Source: Alphaproteobacteria bacterium
Lineage (GTDB): Bacteria > Pseudomonadota > Alphaproteobacteria > UBA6615
Direction: 5' to 3'
DNA length: 64,000 nt
NCBI GenBank assembly: GCA_039980135.1
Contig: JBDXCV010000003.1
Span: 682,001 to 746,000, forward strand
Shown here: piece after piece, positions 9,790 through 19,231 of the stretch
Layout of the letters: each line of letters starts with the position of its first letter
Position numbering within the stretch: the stretch's first letter is position 1
Notes under the pieces: generated by a model
The model's database searches: none
Told to the model about the DNA's origin: nothing
Seen by the model: only the letters and a program-made list of their open reading frames with translations
Position numbers and translations under genes: made by a program

Positions 9790-11151
9790 TCAGACGACCC
9801 CGTAGGCGAGCATCGCGTCGGCGACCTTCACAAACCCGGCGATGTTGGCGCCGCGGACATAGTCGATATGTTCGCTGCCGCTCGTCCCGCCATACTCGAC
9901 GCAGCGGTTGTGGATGCCGTGCATGATCTCGACGAGATGGTCCTGCAACTCCAGCTCTTTCCAGGAAATGCGAGCAGAATTCTGGCTCATCTCCAGCCCC
10001 GAAATGGCAACCCCGCCAGCATTCGCTGCCTTGCTTGGCGCGAACAGGATTTCGGCCGCCTTGAACACGTGCACCCCGTCGAGGTCGGTGGGCATATTGG
10101 CGCCTTCCGAGACCCCCATGCAGCCGTTCTTGACCAGCATCCGTGCATCGTCGCCGCTGAGTTCGTTCTGCGTTGCGCAGGGCAGGGCGAGGTCACAATC
10201 CACCGCCCAGGGCCGTTCATCCTCGTGGAATGTGGCGCCCTTGAATTCGTCGGTGTATTCGCGGATGCGGCCACGGCGCACATCCTTGAGTTCCTTGACC
10301 CAGGCCAGCTTGTCGGCATCGATGCCGTCCGGGTCGTGGATGAATCCGCCCGAATCCGACAGGGTCAGGATCTTGCCGCCCAGCTGGTTGATCTTCTCGG
10401 CGGCATAGATCGCGACATTGCCTGAGCCCGACACCACGCAATTCTTGCCGTCGATGGCATTGCCGACGCGTTCGAGCATGTTCTGGAGGAAGTAGACCGT
10501 GCCGTAGCCGGTCGCCTCGGTGCGGATCAGGCTGCCGCCATACTCGAGCCCCTTGCCGGTCAACACGCCGGAGAACTGGTTGGTAATCCGCTTGTATTGG
10601 CCGAACATGTAGCCGATCTCGCGCGCCCCGACCCCGATGTCGCCGGCGGGCACGTCAACATCCGCGCCCACATGCCGATAAAGCTCGGTCATGAAGGACT
10701 GGCAAAACCGCATCACCTCGTGATCGGATTTTCCCTTCGGGTTGAAGTTCGAGCCGCCCTTGCCGCCGCCCATGGGCAGGCCGGTCAGGCTGTTCTTGAA
10801 AGTCTGCTCGAAGGCGAGGAACTTCAATACGCTCTCGGTTACGGTCGGATGAAAGCGGATGCCGCCCTTGTAGGGACCGATGGAGTTGTTGTTCTGCACC
10901 CGCCAGCCGCGCTGGACGCGGATGTTGCCGTTGTCGTCCTCCCAGCAGACCCGGAAGCTGACGACCCGGTCGGGTTCGGCGATGCGACGCAGGATCTGAT
11001 ACTCGTGATACTCCACCTTGTCCTGAATATGGTCGAAGATGTCCTCGGCGACCTCCTGGACCGCCTGCACGAATTCAAGCTGGCCGGGGTTGCGTTTCTT
11101 GACGCCTTCGATGAACTGCTCGAAGTTCACATGATCGGTCACGCTCATCAT
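9790..11151 (-). CDS. gdhA: NADP-specific glutamate dehydrogenase
   Basis: 453 residues, the length of hexameric GdhA. Family motifs are YKGGIRFHP, the catalytic-Lys loop PMGGGKGGSNF, DVPAGDIGVGAREIGYM, and the nucleotide-binding turn SGSGNVAIYAAEK. It reductively aminates 2-oxoglutarate with ammonium and NADPH, in the cytoplasm. Start 11151 (tandem ATG ATG) follows GGGGAGATAA. It is divergent from the DEAD-box helicase, and the 175-base gap holds a 6-bp inverted repeat (11212-11217/11220-11225) that might be an operator. Confidence 0.96.
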   Translation of the reverse strand: MMSVTDHVNFEQFIEGVKKRNPGQLEFVQAVQEVAEDIFDHIQDKVEYHEYQILRRIAEPDRVVSFRVCWEDDNGNIRVQRGWRVQNNNSIGPYKGGIRFHPTVTESVLKFLAFEQTFKNSLTGLPMGGGKGGSNFNPKGKSDHEVMRFCQSFMTELYRHVGADVDVPAGDIGVGAREIGYMFGQYKRITNQFSGVLTGKGLEYGGSLIRTEATGYGTVYFLQNMLERVGNAIDGKNCVVSGSGNVAIYAAEKINQLGGKILTLSDSGGFIHDPDGIDADKLAWVKELKDVRRGRIREYTDEFKGATFHEDERPWAVDCDLALPCATQNELSGDDARMLVKNGCMGVSEGANMPTDLDGVHVFKAAEILFAPSKAANAGGVAISGLEMSQNSARISWKELELQDHLVEIMHGIHNRCVEYGGTSGSEHIDYVRGANIAGFVKVADAMLAYGVV

Positions 11152-11326
11152 TTATCTCCCCGGTGTTGAAATCGGCACTGACTGTAATAGGAGGTTAAGC
11201 ATGCCCCGTCACAGCGCAAGCGCTGAGATCGTGCCTGACTTTTGCACGGGCATGATATAGGACGGCCCTGGGTGACGGGTTCGACCCGGTACCGACCGCA
11301 CCTGCCCGGCATTTGATAGAGAAAAC

Positions 11327-13312
11327 ATGACAGAATTCGAAGGCGTTGCACCGCCGCTCCAGCAGGCTTTGACCCAGCGCGGCTACACCCAGTTGACCCC
11401 GGTGCAGACGGCAATCCTTGCGCTCGAAAACAAGGATGCGGACGCACTGGTGTCCGCCCAGACCGGTTCCGGCAAGACGGTTGCTTTCGGGTTGGCGCTG
11501 GCGCCGACCCTGTTGGCGGGCGCCGATCGATTCGCCCGGGCGGACGTGCCGCTGGCGCTCGCCGTCGCGCCGACCCGCGAACTGGCCCTGCAGGTTCGCC
11601 GCGAACTCGAATGGCTGTACGCACCGACGGGGGCGGCCTTCGCGTCCTGTGTCGGCGGCATGGATGCGCGCGCCGAACGCATGGCGCTGCAGCGCGGCGC
11701 GCATATCGTGGTCGGTACGCCGGGGCGTTTGCGCGACCATATCGAACGCGGTTCGTTCAACACGACGGGCCTCAAGGCCGTGGTGCTTGATGAGGCCGAT
11801 GAAATGCTTGATCTGGGCTTTCGCGACGATCTCGAATTCATCCTCGATGCCGCGCCTGCGGACCGGCGCACATTGTTGTTTTCCGCCACCGTGCCGCGCG
11901 CCATCGCCAACCTCGCCAAGCGTTACCAGCGCGATGCGGTGCGGGTCTCGACATCGGCGGAACAGAGCCAGCATGTGGATATTGAGTACCGCGCTCTGAC
12001 GGTCGCACCCAACGATGCCGAAAATGCCATCGTCAATGTGTTGCGCTTTTTCGATGCGAAGAATGCACTTGTATTTTGCGGCACACGCGCCGCCGTCAAC
12101 CGGATGACCAGCCGGTTTGCCAACCGGGGCTTTTCCGCCGTGGCGCTGTCGGGCGAACTCAGCCAGAACGAACGCACCCATGCCCTGCAGGCGTTGCGCG
12201 ACGGGCGCGCTCGGGTGTGCATCGCCACCGATGTGGCGGCACGGGGACTGGACCTGCCCAATCTGGAATTGGTGATCCACGCGGACATTCCCAAGAACCG
12301 GGAATCTCTCCTGCACCGGAGCGGGCGAACCGGTCGCGCGGGCCGCAAGGGAGTGTGCGCGTTGATCGTGCCGCACAATATGCGCCGGCGTACCGAGCGG
12401 CTTCTGAAGAACGCCAACGTGGAAGCCACTTGGGCCAACCCGCCTTCCGCGCACGAGATCATGCAGCGCGACCGCGAGCGAATTTTCACGGACCCGGCAT
12501 TGAGCGCGCCGTTGAGCGATGACGAACGCGCCTTCGCAAAGGAGCTTCTGTCGCACCATGACGCGGAGCAGATCGCCGCCGCGTTTCTGCGCCGCCATCT
12601 CGAAGACCAGACCGCCCCGGAAGAATTGCTCGATGCCGCCCCGCCCGAGCCGCGCAAGGATCGTCGGGACAACTTCAAGGACAGCGTCTGGTTCACCCTC
12701 TCGGTCGGGCGAGATGAGCGCGCCGAGGCGCGCTGGTTGATGCCGATGCTGTGCCGCGCCGGGCACCTGACCAAGGCGGATATCGGTGCGATCCGGATCC
12801 AGGCCGGCGAGACCCATGTGGAACTCGCCGCGAGCTCCGTGGACCGCTTCCTTGAGGGCATCGGTCCCAGCGGCAAGGTGGAGAAGAACATTGTCGTGAC
12901 GCGGCGGGAAGGCGATCCGACCGGGGGCGCGGACAAACCACGTGAGACGACCGCCAAGCCTTATGCGAATAAGAAGCCCTATGGCGACAAGCCCTACTCG
13001 AAGAAAAAGTCTTACGAAAAAAAACCGCGAACAGAGAACACGGGCCAGGGCGGGAAACGCCATGCCGGACCGACCTCCGGCGCGTCGGCGGGCGACGAGA
13101 GAATGCCCTGGGAAGCGGAAGAGAAGAAGCCCTGGGTGAAGAAGGGCAAGAAGAAGTCGAAGAAAGCCGGGAACAAGAGCCCCGGGAGCAAGAATCCCGG
13201 GAAGGGAAAACTCGGGCTCAAGGCACCTAAAATGAGTGCGAAGGCGCGCGCGGCGATTCAATCTGGCCACGCGCCCATGAAGCGCAAGAAACCCAAACGG
13301 GACCGCGTCTAG
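11327..13312 (+). CDS. DEAD-box ATP-dependent RNA helicase (DbpA-like) with Lys-rich tail
   Basis: 661 residues. Helicase motifs in order: Q motif (GYTQLTPVQTAIL), I AQTGSGKT, Ia PTRELA, Ib TPGR, II DEAD (VVLDEADEML), III SAT, and VI HRSGRTGRAGRKG. A DbpA-type RNA-binding domain follows at about 445-525 (FTLSVGRDERAEARWLMPMLCR). The last 130 residues are a low-complexity Lys/Gly/Pro-rich tail, probably an unspecific RNA-binding arm. DbpA relatives act on 23S rRNA during large-subunit assembly; that role is inferred here. Divergent from gdhA. Confidence 0.93.
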   Translation: MTEFEGVAPPLQQALTQRGYTQLTPVQTAILALENKDADALVSAQTGSGKTVAFGLALAPTLLAGADRFARADVPLALAVAPTRELALQVRRELEWLYAPTGAAFASCVGGMDARAERMALQRGAHIVVGTPGRLRDHIERGSFNTTGLKAVVLDEADEMLDLGFRDDLEFILDAAPADRRTLLFSATVPRAIANLAKRYQRDAVRVSTSAEQSQHVDIEYRALTVAPNDAENAIVNVLRFFDAKNALVFCGTRAAVNRMTSRFANRGFSAVALSGELSQNERTHALQALRDGRARVCIATDVAARGLDLPNLELVIHADIPKNRESLLHRSGRTGRAGRKGVCALIVPHNMRRRTERLLKNANVEATWANPPSAHEIMQRDRERIFTDPALSAPLSDDERAFAKELLSHHDAEQIAAAFLRRHLEDQTAPEELLDAAPPEPRKDRRDNFKDSVWFTLSVGRDERAEARWLMPMLCRAGHLTKADIGAIRIQAGETHVELAASSVDRFLEGIGPSGKVEKNIVVTRREGDPTGGADKPRETTAKPYANKKPYGDKPYSKKKSYEKKPRTENTGQGGKRHAGPTSGASAGDERMPWEAEEKKPWVKKGKKKSKKAGNKSPGSKNPGKGKLGLKAPKMSAKARAAIQSGHAPMKRKKPKRDRV

Positions 13313-13399
13313 AAAGACGCCGCACCGAGGCCTGAAACCGTCCGGATGCTCTACGCTGGCCGGACCCATGATCGGGGGCGCGACCCCAGGGAGGATGCC

Positions 13400-14269
13400 A
13401 TGACCGAACCCAGCACCGCACCGAAGACCTTTCGCCAGCTCGCCAACGAGGCCGCACCGCTCGTCATCCCCGGCGCCCATGACGCGCTGACCGCCCGGCT
13501 GATCGAACAGACCGGCTTCGATGCCTTCATGATCGGTGGCTTCCAGATTGTCGGGTCGCGTTACGGCGTGCCCGATATCGGGCTGCTTGGGCTGGGCGAG
13601 ATTTCAGCCGGCGTGCGCGACATCCTCGCCGTCACCGACCTGCCGTGCCTTGTCGACGTCGACACTGGCTACGGTGACGTCAAGAATGCGGTCTACACAT
13701 TGAACCATTACGAGAAGATCGGCGCGCAGGCGATCTTCATGGAAGACCAGCTCGCGCCGAAGCGCTGCGGCCATATGGCCGGCAAGCGCATCGTGCCCGT
13801 CGAGGAGATGGAGGCGAAGCTGCGCGCGTGCGCCGGCGAACGCCTGAACCCCGACACCTTCATCATCGCGCGCACCGACGCCATCGCCACCGACGGCCTC
13901 GACGAGGCGCTGCGGCGCGGCGAGCGCTACATGAGGGCGGGTGCGGACGCGCTGTTCATCGAGGCGCCGACCTCGATCGAGGACATGCGGCGCATCTGCG
14001 AGGAACTGCCGGTGCCCCAGCTCTCCAACATGATCGAAGGGGGCGTCACGCCGCTGCTGGCACCCGCCGAGCTCGGGGAGATCGGCTACAGCATCGCGAG
14101 CTACGGCATCACCACCCTGATGCTGGCGGCGCGCACGATCCGCGACACCCTGGCCGACATCAAGAGCGGCGAGTTCAAGCTCGCCAACACGGGGCTGTCC
14201 TTCCCGGAATATCTCGACATCGTCGAGATGCCCCGCTGGTCGGGCATCGAGGACCGCTACGAAAACTGA
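13400..14269 (+). CDS. Isocitrate lyase/PEP mutase superfamily protein
   Basis: 289 residues. The superfamily is recognised by VIPGAHDALTARLIE, the DVDTGYGD metal-binding loop, IFMEDQ, KRCGHM (catalytic KxCGH loop) and IIARTDA. These features match the oxaloacetate decarboxylase/2-methylisocitrate lyase-like/carboxyphosphonoenolpyruvate mutase-like group. The exact reaction (C-C or P-C bond chemistry on a 2-oxo acid) cannot be fixed. ATG 13400 follows GGGAGG; an in-frame upstream start at 13346 lacks a ribosome site. Its neighbour is a convergent NIPSNAP gene. Confidence 0.88.
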   Translation: MTEPSTAPKTFRQLANEAAPLVIPGAHDALTARLIEQTGFDAFMIGGFQIVGSRYGVPDIGLLGLGEISAGVRDILAVTDLPCLVDVDTGYGDVKNAVYTLNHYEKIGAQAIFMEDQLAPKRCGHMAGKRIVPVEEMEAKLRACAGERLNPDTFIIARTDAIATDGLDEALRRGERYMRAGADALFIEAPTSIEDMRRICEELPVPQLSNMIEGGVTPLLAPAELGEIGYSIASYGITTLMLAARTIRDTLADIKSGEFKLANTGLSFPEYLDIVEMPRWSGIEDRYEN

Positions 14270-14292
14270 GCGGCGGCCCGCGTCCTGCCGCC

Positions 14293-14916
14293 CTAACGCA
14301 GCGGCGAGAACGCCGGCGCCAGCAGCAGCTTGTTGTCCTGGGTGATGATCGCGCCCTTGGGCGATCCCTTGGGCGGCCAGACCCCCTTCGCCACACCTTC
14401 GGCGCGCACCTGCGCGCGTTGCTCGAAGCTCTCATACGCCCAGATGTGGACGTATTTGTTGAGCCCGCCGATATCGGTGTGCATCGCCATGGCGCAGGGC
14501 GAGAGCTCCATCCGCGCGTCGATCGCGTCCTTCCAGCCGTTGATGATCCCGGGGATTGTCCCGGCGTGGACCGCGTATTCCCGGTACTCGAACAGCGGGC
14601 CGTGCTCGCCGTTCAGGAACTCGGTCATGAACGGGAAGGGGGTAAAGACCTCGGCCTTCATCTCGTGGATCATGTCGTTGATGTCGGGTGGCCAGACGCC
14701 AGTCTTGACCGCCTCGGCGCGCACCGCCTCGCGCTCGGCGAGATCCTTGTAGGGCCAGATATGAATGACCTCGTTGAGCGGGCCGACTTCGGAATAGAAG
14801 AAGGCGGCGAGCGGCGACAGCTGCTTGCGCCCGTTCTCGTAAGCGGCCTCGAATTTCTCCATGAATTCGGGAACCGTGCGGAGTTTCAGCCGGTAGGTGC
14901 GTACTTCGTAGATCAT
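14293..14916 (-). CDS. NIPSNAP family protein (two tandem domains)
   Basis: 207 residues made of two ferredoxin-like NIPSNAP repeats. The first (about 1-100) starts MIYEVRTYRLK and holds EVIHIWPYKDLAEREAVRAE. The second (about 105-205) starts FEYREYAVHAGTIPGI and holds YVHIWAYESFEQRAQVRAE. Family function is poorly defined (small-molecule or vesicle-linked dimeric barrels). ATG 14916 matches the start of the first domain; longer readings run into the coding region of the next gene in another frame. Confidence 0.88.
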   Translation of the reverse strand: MIYEVRTYRLKLRTVPEFMEKFEAAYENGRKQLSPLAAFFYSEVGPLNEVIHIWPYKDLAEREAVRAEAVKTGVWPPDINDMIHEMKAEVFTPFPFMTEFLNGEHGPLFEYREYAVHAGTIPGIINGWKDAIDARMELSPCAMAMHTDIGGLNKYVHIWAYESFEQRAQVRAEGVAKGVWPPKGSPKGAIITQDNKLLLAPAFSPLR

Positions 14917-15013
14917 CGTGTTTCCCCCTGGGATTCGTGCGGCATCGCGTATTGTTGGTTTCCAGTCTGGCCGGTCGCGAATGGCGCGTCCAGACGTTCC
15001 GCCATGTCGGACG

Positions 15014-15901
15014 CTAGTTCTCGATCGTCGGGAGGGGCCGTTGGACACCCCGCACGACATCCCGCCGCGCCATATATGTCGTGCCGACGACGACGATGCC
15101 GGCGCCGACCCATGTCCAGGTGTCGGGGAATTCGGCGAAGACCACATAGCTGATCGCGGCCGCCCAGACCATGCGCATCGCGCTGACCGGTTCGACGAGG
15201 CTGACATCCGCAAGCCTGTATGCATGGGTGAACAGCAGGTGCTCGGTGGTGCCGAAAAGGCCGATGGCCGTGAGCCACAGCAGTTGCTCGCCGGTTGGCC
15301 ACTGCCAGACGAAAAGCGCCGGGATCAGGGTGATGGGGGTCATGAACAAGGTGAGATAGGCGACGATCGTGGTCGGCGAATCGTAGCGCGACAACATCTT
15401 GGCCATGATCCTCGAATTCGAGACCAGCAGGATCGAGGCAAGCGCCAGCATGGTGCCGAGACTGATTTCCACGAATCCCGGCCGGAGGATGACGAATGCC
15501 CCTGCGACCGCGAGCGCAATACCGAGCCAGCGGCGTGGCCCGACCTTTTCGCCCAGGAACAGGATCGCCAGCAGGGCAACGAAAACAGGCCCGATCAGAC
15601 TGATGGCCACGACATCACCCACCGGAATCAACGCCAGTGCCGCAAGCACGCAGATCATCGACGCGGCGTTCACCAACCCCCGGGCGAAATGCCAGGGCAG
15701 TTTTTCGGTTCGCAGCAGGCCGATCCCCTGGCGTGCGATCACGGGAACGAAAATGATCAATCCGAAGAAGCTGCGGAAGAATGCCACTTCGAAGGCATGC
15801 AGGCCTTGTTCGAACGTCAGGTAGCGGACGATGTTGTGCATCGTCGCGGCGAGACCGGCAGCGCCGATCACGAGCAATATCGCCCTTACCGAATTCGACA
15901 T
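15014..15901 (-). CDS. EamA/DMT-family membrane transporter
   Basis: About 295 residues with ten hydrophobic segments in two EamA repeats (first repeat with AFFRSFFGLIIFVPV, second with EPVSAMRMVWAAAISYVVFAEFP). Drug/metabolite exporters of this type (RhaT/YdcZ-like) move amino acids or metabolites outward. ATG 15901 is preferred because GAGGATGCC precedes it; the in-frame extension to 16009 is polar and lacks a ribosome site. It precedes the NIPSNAP gene on the same strand with about 100 bases between. Confidence 0.88.
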   Translation of the reverse strand: MSNSVRAILLVIGAAGLAATMHNIVRYLTFEQGLHAFEVAFFRSFFGLIIFVPVIARQGIGLLRTEKLPWHFARGLVNAASMICVLAALALIPVGDVVAISLIGPVFVALLAILFLGEKVGPRRWLGIALAVAGAFVILRPGFVEISLGTMLALASILLVSNSRIMAKMLSRYDSPTTIVAYLTLFMTPITLIPALFVWQWPTGEQLLWLTAIGLFGTTEHLLFTHAYRLADVSLVEPVSAMRMVWAAAISYVVFAEFPDTWTWVGAGIVVVGTTYMARRDVVRGVQRPLPTIEN

Positions 15902-16075
15902 GGCATCCTCGGCATTGGTGCGCGCCAATTGAATGGGTGTCGCCGCCGGGGTGCCGACGGTGTGATTCCGATTTGGAAGCCTGCCGATTGTAAGTAATGT
16001 TCCGGCCAATCATACTTCTATTATCCGGGACCCCTTTTTTCAGCGCTTCCGGGTACAGACTCAGAGGACCGATCC

Positions 16076-16570
16076 ATGGCCATTTCTCATCTCGAACATT
16101 TTCTCGTCGTCGCCCAGGACTATGCGGCGACGGTGCAGTGGTATATCGACAATCTCGGCTTCGAGGAGGGTCCGCACCCGGATTTCGGTGCCGACGTCGA
16201 GGTGACCTGGCTCTATCTCGGTGAGCGCGACATCATCCATGTCGTACCGCCGCGCCCGGATGACGAGGCCCGCCCGGCGCCCGACCCGAACGCGACGCCC
16301 GAGGATATCGCGCAGGGCAGCCGCCCGATTCACCACATTGCGTTCCGTGCGGCCAACCGCGTGGAAATGACTGACCGCTTCAAGGAACGCGGCGTGACCT
16401 ATCTCGAGCAGCAGGCGAGCAAGGAAGACCTGTATCAGGTCTTCGTGCGTGACCCGAACGGCATCACGGTCGAGCTCAACTTCCCCGCCGAGGAAGCCGC
16501 CGACATGGAGGGCCTCGCGCAACTGGCGCTGCGGCCGGAGAAGTGGAAGGACGAAGTGCCGACGGGATAG
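16076..16570 (+). CDS. VOC family protein (glyoxalase/dioxygenase-like)
   Basis: 164 residues with paired beta-alpha-beta-beta-beta modules. HLEHFLVVAQDYAATVQWY carries the first metal His, IHHIAFRAAN the second, and the terminal DPNGITVELNFP the Glu. Likely a metal-dependent lyase, isomerase or dioxygenase on a small organic acid; the substrate is unknown. It is followed 49 bases later by an SDR gene on the same strand, so the two may form a small catabolic operon. Confidence 0.85.
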   Translation: MAISHLEHFLVVAQDYAATVQWYIDNLGFEEGPHPDFGADVEVTWLYLGERDIIHVVPPRPDDEARPAPDPNATPEDIAQGSRPIHHIAFRAANRVEMTDRFKERGVTYLEQQASKEDLYQVFVRDPNGITVELNFPAEEAADMEGLAQLALRPEKWKDEVPTG

Positions 16571-16619
16571 GCACGCACCCGCCGAAACCTCACACGCCAC
16601 ATTTAAGGGAACAGACGTC

Positions 16620-17411
16620 ATGGATTTGGGATTGAAGGGCAAACGTGCCCTCGTGCTCGGCGGCAGCCGGGGTATCGGTTTCGGCATCGCCAATGAACTC
16701 GCCGCCGAGGGCGCGCGGGTCATGCTGGCCAGCCGCGATGCCGCGGCTTGCGAGGCGGCCGCGGCGGGTATCGGCAAGGATCATGGCGTCGAGGTGTTGA
16801 GCCGGGCTTGTGACATGTCCGATCTGGATTCCGTCGACGCGACGGCCGCCGCTGCCGAGGCCGAACTGGGCGGGGTGGACATCCTGATCAACAACACCGG
16901 CGGCCCGCCACTGGGGCCGATCAGCGCCGTGGACACCGACACCTGGGCGCAATATTTCGAGGCGATGGTGCTCAGCGTCATCCGAATGACCGGCCACCTG
17001 TTGCCGGGGATGCGCGAGCGCAGATGGGGCCGGGTCATCACGGTGTCGTCGTCGGGTGTGGTCGAGCCGATTCCGGTTCTCGGCATCTCGAACACGCTCC
17101 GGGTGGCGCTGGTCAACTGGTCGAAGACGATCAACCTCGAGATCGCGCCGGACGGGGTGACAATCAATGTCATCATGCCGGGGCGGATCGAGACGGACCG
17201 GCTTCGCTCCACGCGCGCGGCGATGGCCGAGAAGCGGGGGATCAGCCTCGAAGAGGCCGCGGCGGCCCAGGCTGCGGACATTCCCGTCGGCCGCGTCGGC
17301 ACGGTCGAGGAGTTCGCCGCACTGGCGGCGTTCCTGGCCAGCGAGCGGGCGAGTTTCCTGACCGGGCATACCTATGCGGTCGATGGCGGCATGATCACCA
17401 GCACACGCTGA
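16620..17411 (+). CDS. SDR-family oxidoreductase with altered active site
   Basis: 263 residues with the classical SDR Rossmann start (GGSRGIGFGIA), NNTGG (usual NNAG) and the post-active-site PGRIETDRL. The catalytic YxxxK is replaced: alignment by spacing to WSKT puts Ser157 at the Tyr and Arg161 at the Lys position (GISNTLR). This pattern occurs in a subgroup annotated as 3-oxoacyl-ACP reductase-like, whose chemistry is unclear. ATG 16620 follows AAGGGA; an earlier in-frame start at 16449 lies inside the VOC gene. Usual SDR cofactor is NAD(P)H. Confidence 0.85.
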   Translation: MDLGLKGKRALVLGGSRGIGFGIANELAAEGARVMLASRDAAACEAAAAGIGKDHGVEVLSRACDMSDLDSVDATAAAAEAELGGVDILINNTGGPPLGPISAVDTDTWAQYFEAMVLSVIRMTGHLLPGMRERRWGRVITVSSSGVVEPIPVLGISNTLRVALVNWSKTINLEIAPDGVTINVIMPGRIETDRLRSTRAAMAEKRGISLEEAAAAQAADIPVGRVGTVEEFAALAAFLASERASFLTGHTYAVDGGMITSTR

Positions 17412-17473
17412 TGTCTGTGCCGGTATTTGGCGCAGACACTGCCCTGGCGGCGGGCTTGCGCTAGAATAACGCC

Positions 17474-18490
17474 ATGGTGAAACTCTCCGTTCTCGACCTC
17501 GCCTATATCGGCGAGGGATTCACGCCCGCCGACGCGCTGGCCAATGCCCGCGACCTCGCGCAGCATGCCGAGGCCGCCGGCTATAACCGTTTCTGGCTGG
17601 CCGAACATCACAACCTCGCCGGCATCGCCAGCGCGGCGACCGCCGTGTGTATCGGCCATGTCGCGGGCGGCACGAAGACGATCCGCGTCGGTGCCGGCGG
17701 CATCATGCTGCCGAACCATTCGCCGATGGTCGTCGCCGAGCAGTTCGGCACGTTGGCCACTTTGTTCCCCGGTCGCATCGATCTGGGTCTGGGGCGCGCG
17801 CCAGGCACCGACCAGCGCACCTTGCAGGCGCTGCGGCGCGGCCCGGAATCGTCGGAAAATTTCCCCCAGGACGTGGTCGAACTGCAGGCGTTGCTGGGCC
17901 CGCCGCAGGAGAATCAGGTGCTTCACGCGATCCCCGGGGAAGACACCAACGTGCCGCTGTGGATTCTGGGGTCCAGCCTGTTTGGCGCCCAGCTCGCCGC
18001 CATGCTGGGCCTGCCCTACGCGTTCGCCTCCCACTTCGCGCCCCAGGCGCTGATGCAGGCGGTGGAGATCTACCGCGACCGGTTCGAGCCTTCGGCCCAG
18101 CTCGCCGAGCCCTATGTGATGATTGGCTGCAACGTGGTTGTCGCCGATACCGAGGACGAAGCGCGGCGGCTGTTCACCACGCCCCAGCAGCAGTTCACAC
18201 GCATGGTGCGCGGCACGCGCGGCCAGTTGCCGCCGCCGGTCGATGATATCGAGGATTACTGGTCGCCGATGGAAAAGTCCCAGGCCTCATCCATGCTGGG
18301 CTGCTCCTTCTATGGCGCGCCGGAGACGATCAAGTCCAAGCTGGACCCGCTGATCGAGGCGACCGGCGCAGACGAGCTGATGGTCGTGGGCGCGATCTGG
18401 GAGCATGCCGCGCGGGTGCGGTCCTACGAGCTGCTGGCCGCGGCGATGAGCCAGGTCGACGAGACATCCGGGGGCGAAATCGCCGGTTGA
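17474..18490 (+). CDS. LLM-class flavin-dependent oxidoreductase (luciferase-like)
   Basis: 338 residues, F420/FMN luciferase-like TIM barrel. Motifs include the N-terminal [63 protein letters not shown] and [23 protein letters not shown]. These match the group called MsnO8-like or 'LLM class flavin-dependent oxidoreductase' in genome annotation. Expected to oxygenate a small organic substrate with reduced FMN. Substrate unknown. It lies 62 bases downstream of the SDR gene and may be co-transcribed. Confidence 0.9.
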   Translation: MVKLSVLDLAYIGEGFTPADALANARDLAQHAEAAGYNRFWLAEHHNLAGIASAATAVCIGHVAGGTKTIRVGAGGIMLPNHSPMVVAEQFGTLATLFPGRIDLGLGRAPGTDQRTLQALRRGPESSENFPQDVVELQALLGPPQENQVLHAIPGEDTNVPLWILGSSLFGAQLAAMLGLPYAFASHFAPQALMQAVEIYRDRFEPSAQLAEPYVMIGCNVVVADTEDEARRLFTTPQQQFTRMVRGTRGQLPPPVDDIEDYWSPMEKSQASSMLGCSFYGAPETIKSKLDPLIEATGADELMVVGAIWEHAARVRSYELLAAAMSQVDETSGGEIAG

Positions 18491-18582
18491 GGCTCTATAA
18501 TCGAGAAACGGTGCCGCAAATCGCCGGACCCGTCCTGGTCGGGTAAAATCTCAGGCACCACGGAAAAAAGGGAGATCATCTC

Positions 18583-19128
18583 ATGATGCCAGAAGCACGC
18601 GTGTGGACCCGCGACGAAATGATGAAACGCGTGGCCCTGTTCAAGGACCAGAGCGGCTCCAAGGAGGGACTGCCCGAAAGTCACCTGCCGCAGTGTGAGA
18701 AGGAACTCATCAATATCATCGGTTTCCGCCCGCCCGAGGACGACAGCATGGAATCGCCGGTGGGTGCGGAATCGTCCATGCGCGCCGCCATCGACATCTT
18801 CGAAGGCTTCAATCTGGGTTTCGTGAAGTGCAAGCCGGGCAAGGGCCCGCTGATGCACAACCACGACACCAACGAGACCTTCATGCCGATCAACGGCAAG
18901 TGGCGGTGCCATTGGAACGAGGGTGACGATTATGAGTATGTCGACGCCGGTCCATGCGATGTCGTGTCGTTTCCGCCGGGTGTGATCCGCCGGTTCTCCT
19001 GCCTGGAAGCACCGGAGGGCGAGGAAGAGGCGCTGATGCTGTTCGTGATCGGCGGCGAGTTTCCCGAGGCCGAGTATACCGAGGACGCCCATCGCATCAT
19101 TGCGGAGCACGACGCCGCACAGGGCTAG
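18583..19128 (+). CDS. Cupin-domain protein
   Basis: 181 residues. The central cupin barrel shows motif 1 as GPLMHNHDTNETFMPINGKW (metal ligands His, His, Glu) and motif 2 around PCDVVSFPPGVIRRFSC. An N-terminal helical extension (1-60) precedes it. Probably a metal-binding dioxygenase or isomerase, or a ligand-binding partner of neighbouring catabolic enzymes. The start at ATG 18583 follows AAGGGAG. It sits between the LLM monooxygenase and an SDR, all on the plus strand. Confidence 0.82.
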   Translation: MMPEARVWTRDEMMKRVALFKDQSGSKEGLPESHLPQCEKELINIIGFRPPEDDSMESPVGAESSMRAAIDIFEGFNLGFVKCKPGKGPLMHNHDTNETFMPINGKWRCHWNEGDDYEYVDAGPCDVVSFPPGVIRRFSCLEAPEGEEEALMLFVIGGEFPEAEYTEDAHRIIAEHDAAQG

Positions 19129-19231
19129 ATATCTGGGTTTTGCGAATTCAGGCGCCCGGGTGCGGCGGCACTGGGAGCGGCTGGCCGGGGCGGGTCGCAA
19201 TGTGGTGGAACTTCAATAGAAAGACGTGGCG

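Noticed and set aside
11222-11235. Possible sigma-54 site upstream of gdhA on the minus strand (GGCACGATCTCAGC)
   Set aside because: The -24 half and the GG/GC spacing fit, but the T before GG is A and the -12 TT is CA. Too degenerate to claim beside the three clean sites near allA.
11195-13480. A 761-codon minus-strand open frame over the DEAD-box helicase
   Set aside because: Antisense shadow. The plus strand carries all DEAD-box motifs.
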